Shown: positions 39,691-40,288 of the stretch, one piece after another
How the letters are laid out: each line of letters begins with the position of its first letter
How positions within the stretch are numbered: position 1 is the first letter of the stretch
Assembly: GCA_023375785.1 (NCBI GenBank)
Contig: SZWC01001552.1
Span: 151,459-191,746 of the forward strand
DNA: 40,288 nucleotides
Direction: 5' to 3'
Source of the DNA: Penium margaritaceum
Taxonomy: Eukaryota; Streptophyta; Zygnematophyceae; Desmidiales; Peniaceae
Position numbers and translations under genes: made by a program
Notes under the pieces: generated by a model
What the model was told of the DNA's origin: nothing
Seen by the model: only the letters and a program-made list of their open reading frames with translations
The model's database searches: none

Positions 39691-40164
39691 CATCTTGCCC
39701 TGAGTGTCGTGGATGCATTCAGTTTTGCAAGATAACTGAAAGGTAGCTGGATCAAGGCCAAGGGCAGGCTGCGTGCGAAGCATGCTCTGAATGGCAGAGC
39801 TCTATACGTGGCATAAGTAATGGTGGAGGAGGTGAGTATTTTACGGGGACGGAGTGCTTGTGATAAAGACGTGCGTCCCGTCCAAAGACGGGGGTGAGGA
39901 CACAGAAGACAGACGAGTGACATACCAAAAGTCATCACGAGACTCTACATATAATATCATACAACCAGACGGATGAAGAGTGACTGTACCGATACCATGC
40001 AAGTGCAAGAAATCCATGCTCATGCGGTCGAGGGAAGTACCAGACAGAAGGTTGAGCTCAAGGCCAGGTACATTCACCACATCACTGACGTAGATGTTGT
40101 CAGACGGATCTTGAAAATGAAAAACACCAACAGAGGTATGGTTAATGAGGGCCATTTCATACAT
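39691..40164 (-). pseudogene. Copia H protease end and pre-integrase
   Basis: The frame 40164-39841 carries VSDVVNVPGLELNLLSGTSL, the copia protease end, followed by FLHLHGIGTVTLHPSG and DDFWYVTRLS. The pre-integrase zinc segment near 39790-39830 reads HHYLCHV, then CIHDTQGKMHKSSYP at about 39672-39716, with the second Cys lost. The protease active site should lie beyond 40165, where a (GT)n tract begins. Confidence 0.85.
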
Positions 40165-40167
40165 TGG

Positions 40168-40288
<121 letters not shown>

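Larger units (their letters stand above)
37270..40165 (-). mobile_element. Copia family 1, copy H
   Basis: Right to left: protease, pre-integrase, integrase, repeat-rich spacer and RT. Gag and 5' LTR would lie beyond the right edge, past a (GT)n tract. RNase H and 3' LTR are missing at the left. The same family as copy I, but younger-looking: long frames are open, especially RT. Between them, I and H have every domain except RNase H. Confidence 0.9.

Overview
This window is a graveyard of eukaryotic retrotransposons. I find no intact host gene, no tRNA or rRNA gene and no prokaryotic feature. Three retroelement groups account for most of the sequence: Ty3/gypsy elements with a chromodomain (chromoviruses), two families of Ty1/copia elements, and the 3' part of an L1-type LINE. 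Nearly every domain carries frameshifts and stops. The mixture of copia, chromovirus and LINE, with initiator-methionine primer sites, suits a plant (land plant or streptophyte relative) with a repeat-rich nuclear genome. That assignment is an inference and cannot be narrowed from the sequence.

Layout, left to right. 1-1559: unassigned, with G-rich, C-rich and hairpin sequence. 1560-4393 (-): copia family 1, copy I (gag to integrase, cut before RT). 4394-5769: unassigned, with hairpins. 5770-6489 (-): 3' end of gypsy copy Z (LTR stub, chromodomain, integrase end), joined tail-on to 6490-7390 (+), an inverted gypsy gag/protease piece, Y. 7391-7976: an unassigned repeat with a second inverted copy at 31698-31927. 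7977-13310 (-): gypsy A, the only gypsy copy with both LTRs, PPT, PBS and all domains. 13398-17890 (-): gypsy B, without its 5' LTR. 17890-19141 (+): LTR, PBS and gag start of copia J, running head-on into 19142-20220 (-), gag start, PBS and LTR of copia F. 20459-21157 (-): 5' end of gypsy G. 21158-31695 (-): gypsy C, split by copia D (21476-27549), which is itself split by a solo LTR (25169-25880). 31928-34130 (-): 3' half of copia E. 34131-35000: second copy of the J-type LTR. About 35100-36660 (+): LINE ORF2 end. 37270-40165 (-): copia family 1, copy H, ending in a long (GT)n tract at the window edge.

The elements do not work together as a pathway. They record successive insertions: gypsy C first, then copia D into its 3' LTR, then an E-family LTR into the protease region of D. 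Both later insertions have terminal TG/CA and near-matching 5-bp flanks. The least decayed coding stretch is the reverse transcriptase of copia H. Its frame is open for most of its length except for one TGA, but it lacks its RNase H.

I do not see a new biological system. The most original signals are: a gypsy reading frame that continues from the chromodomain through the polypurine tract into the LTR in several copies; an unassigned dispersed repeat shared by 7.4-7.8 kb and 31.7-31.9 kb; and strong perfect or near-perfect hairpins in the J/K-type LTR and beside the LINE.
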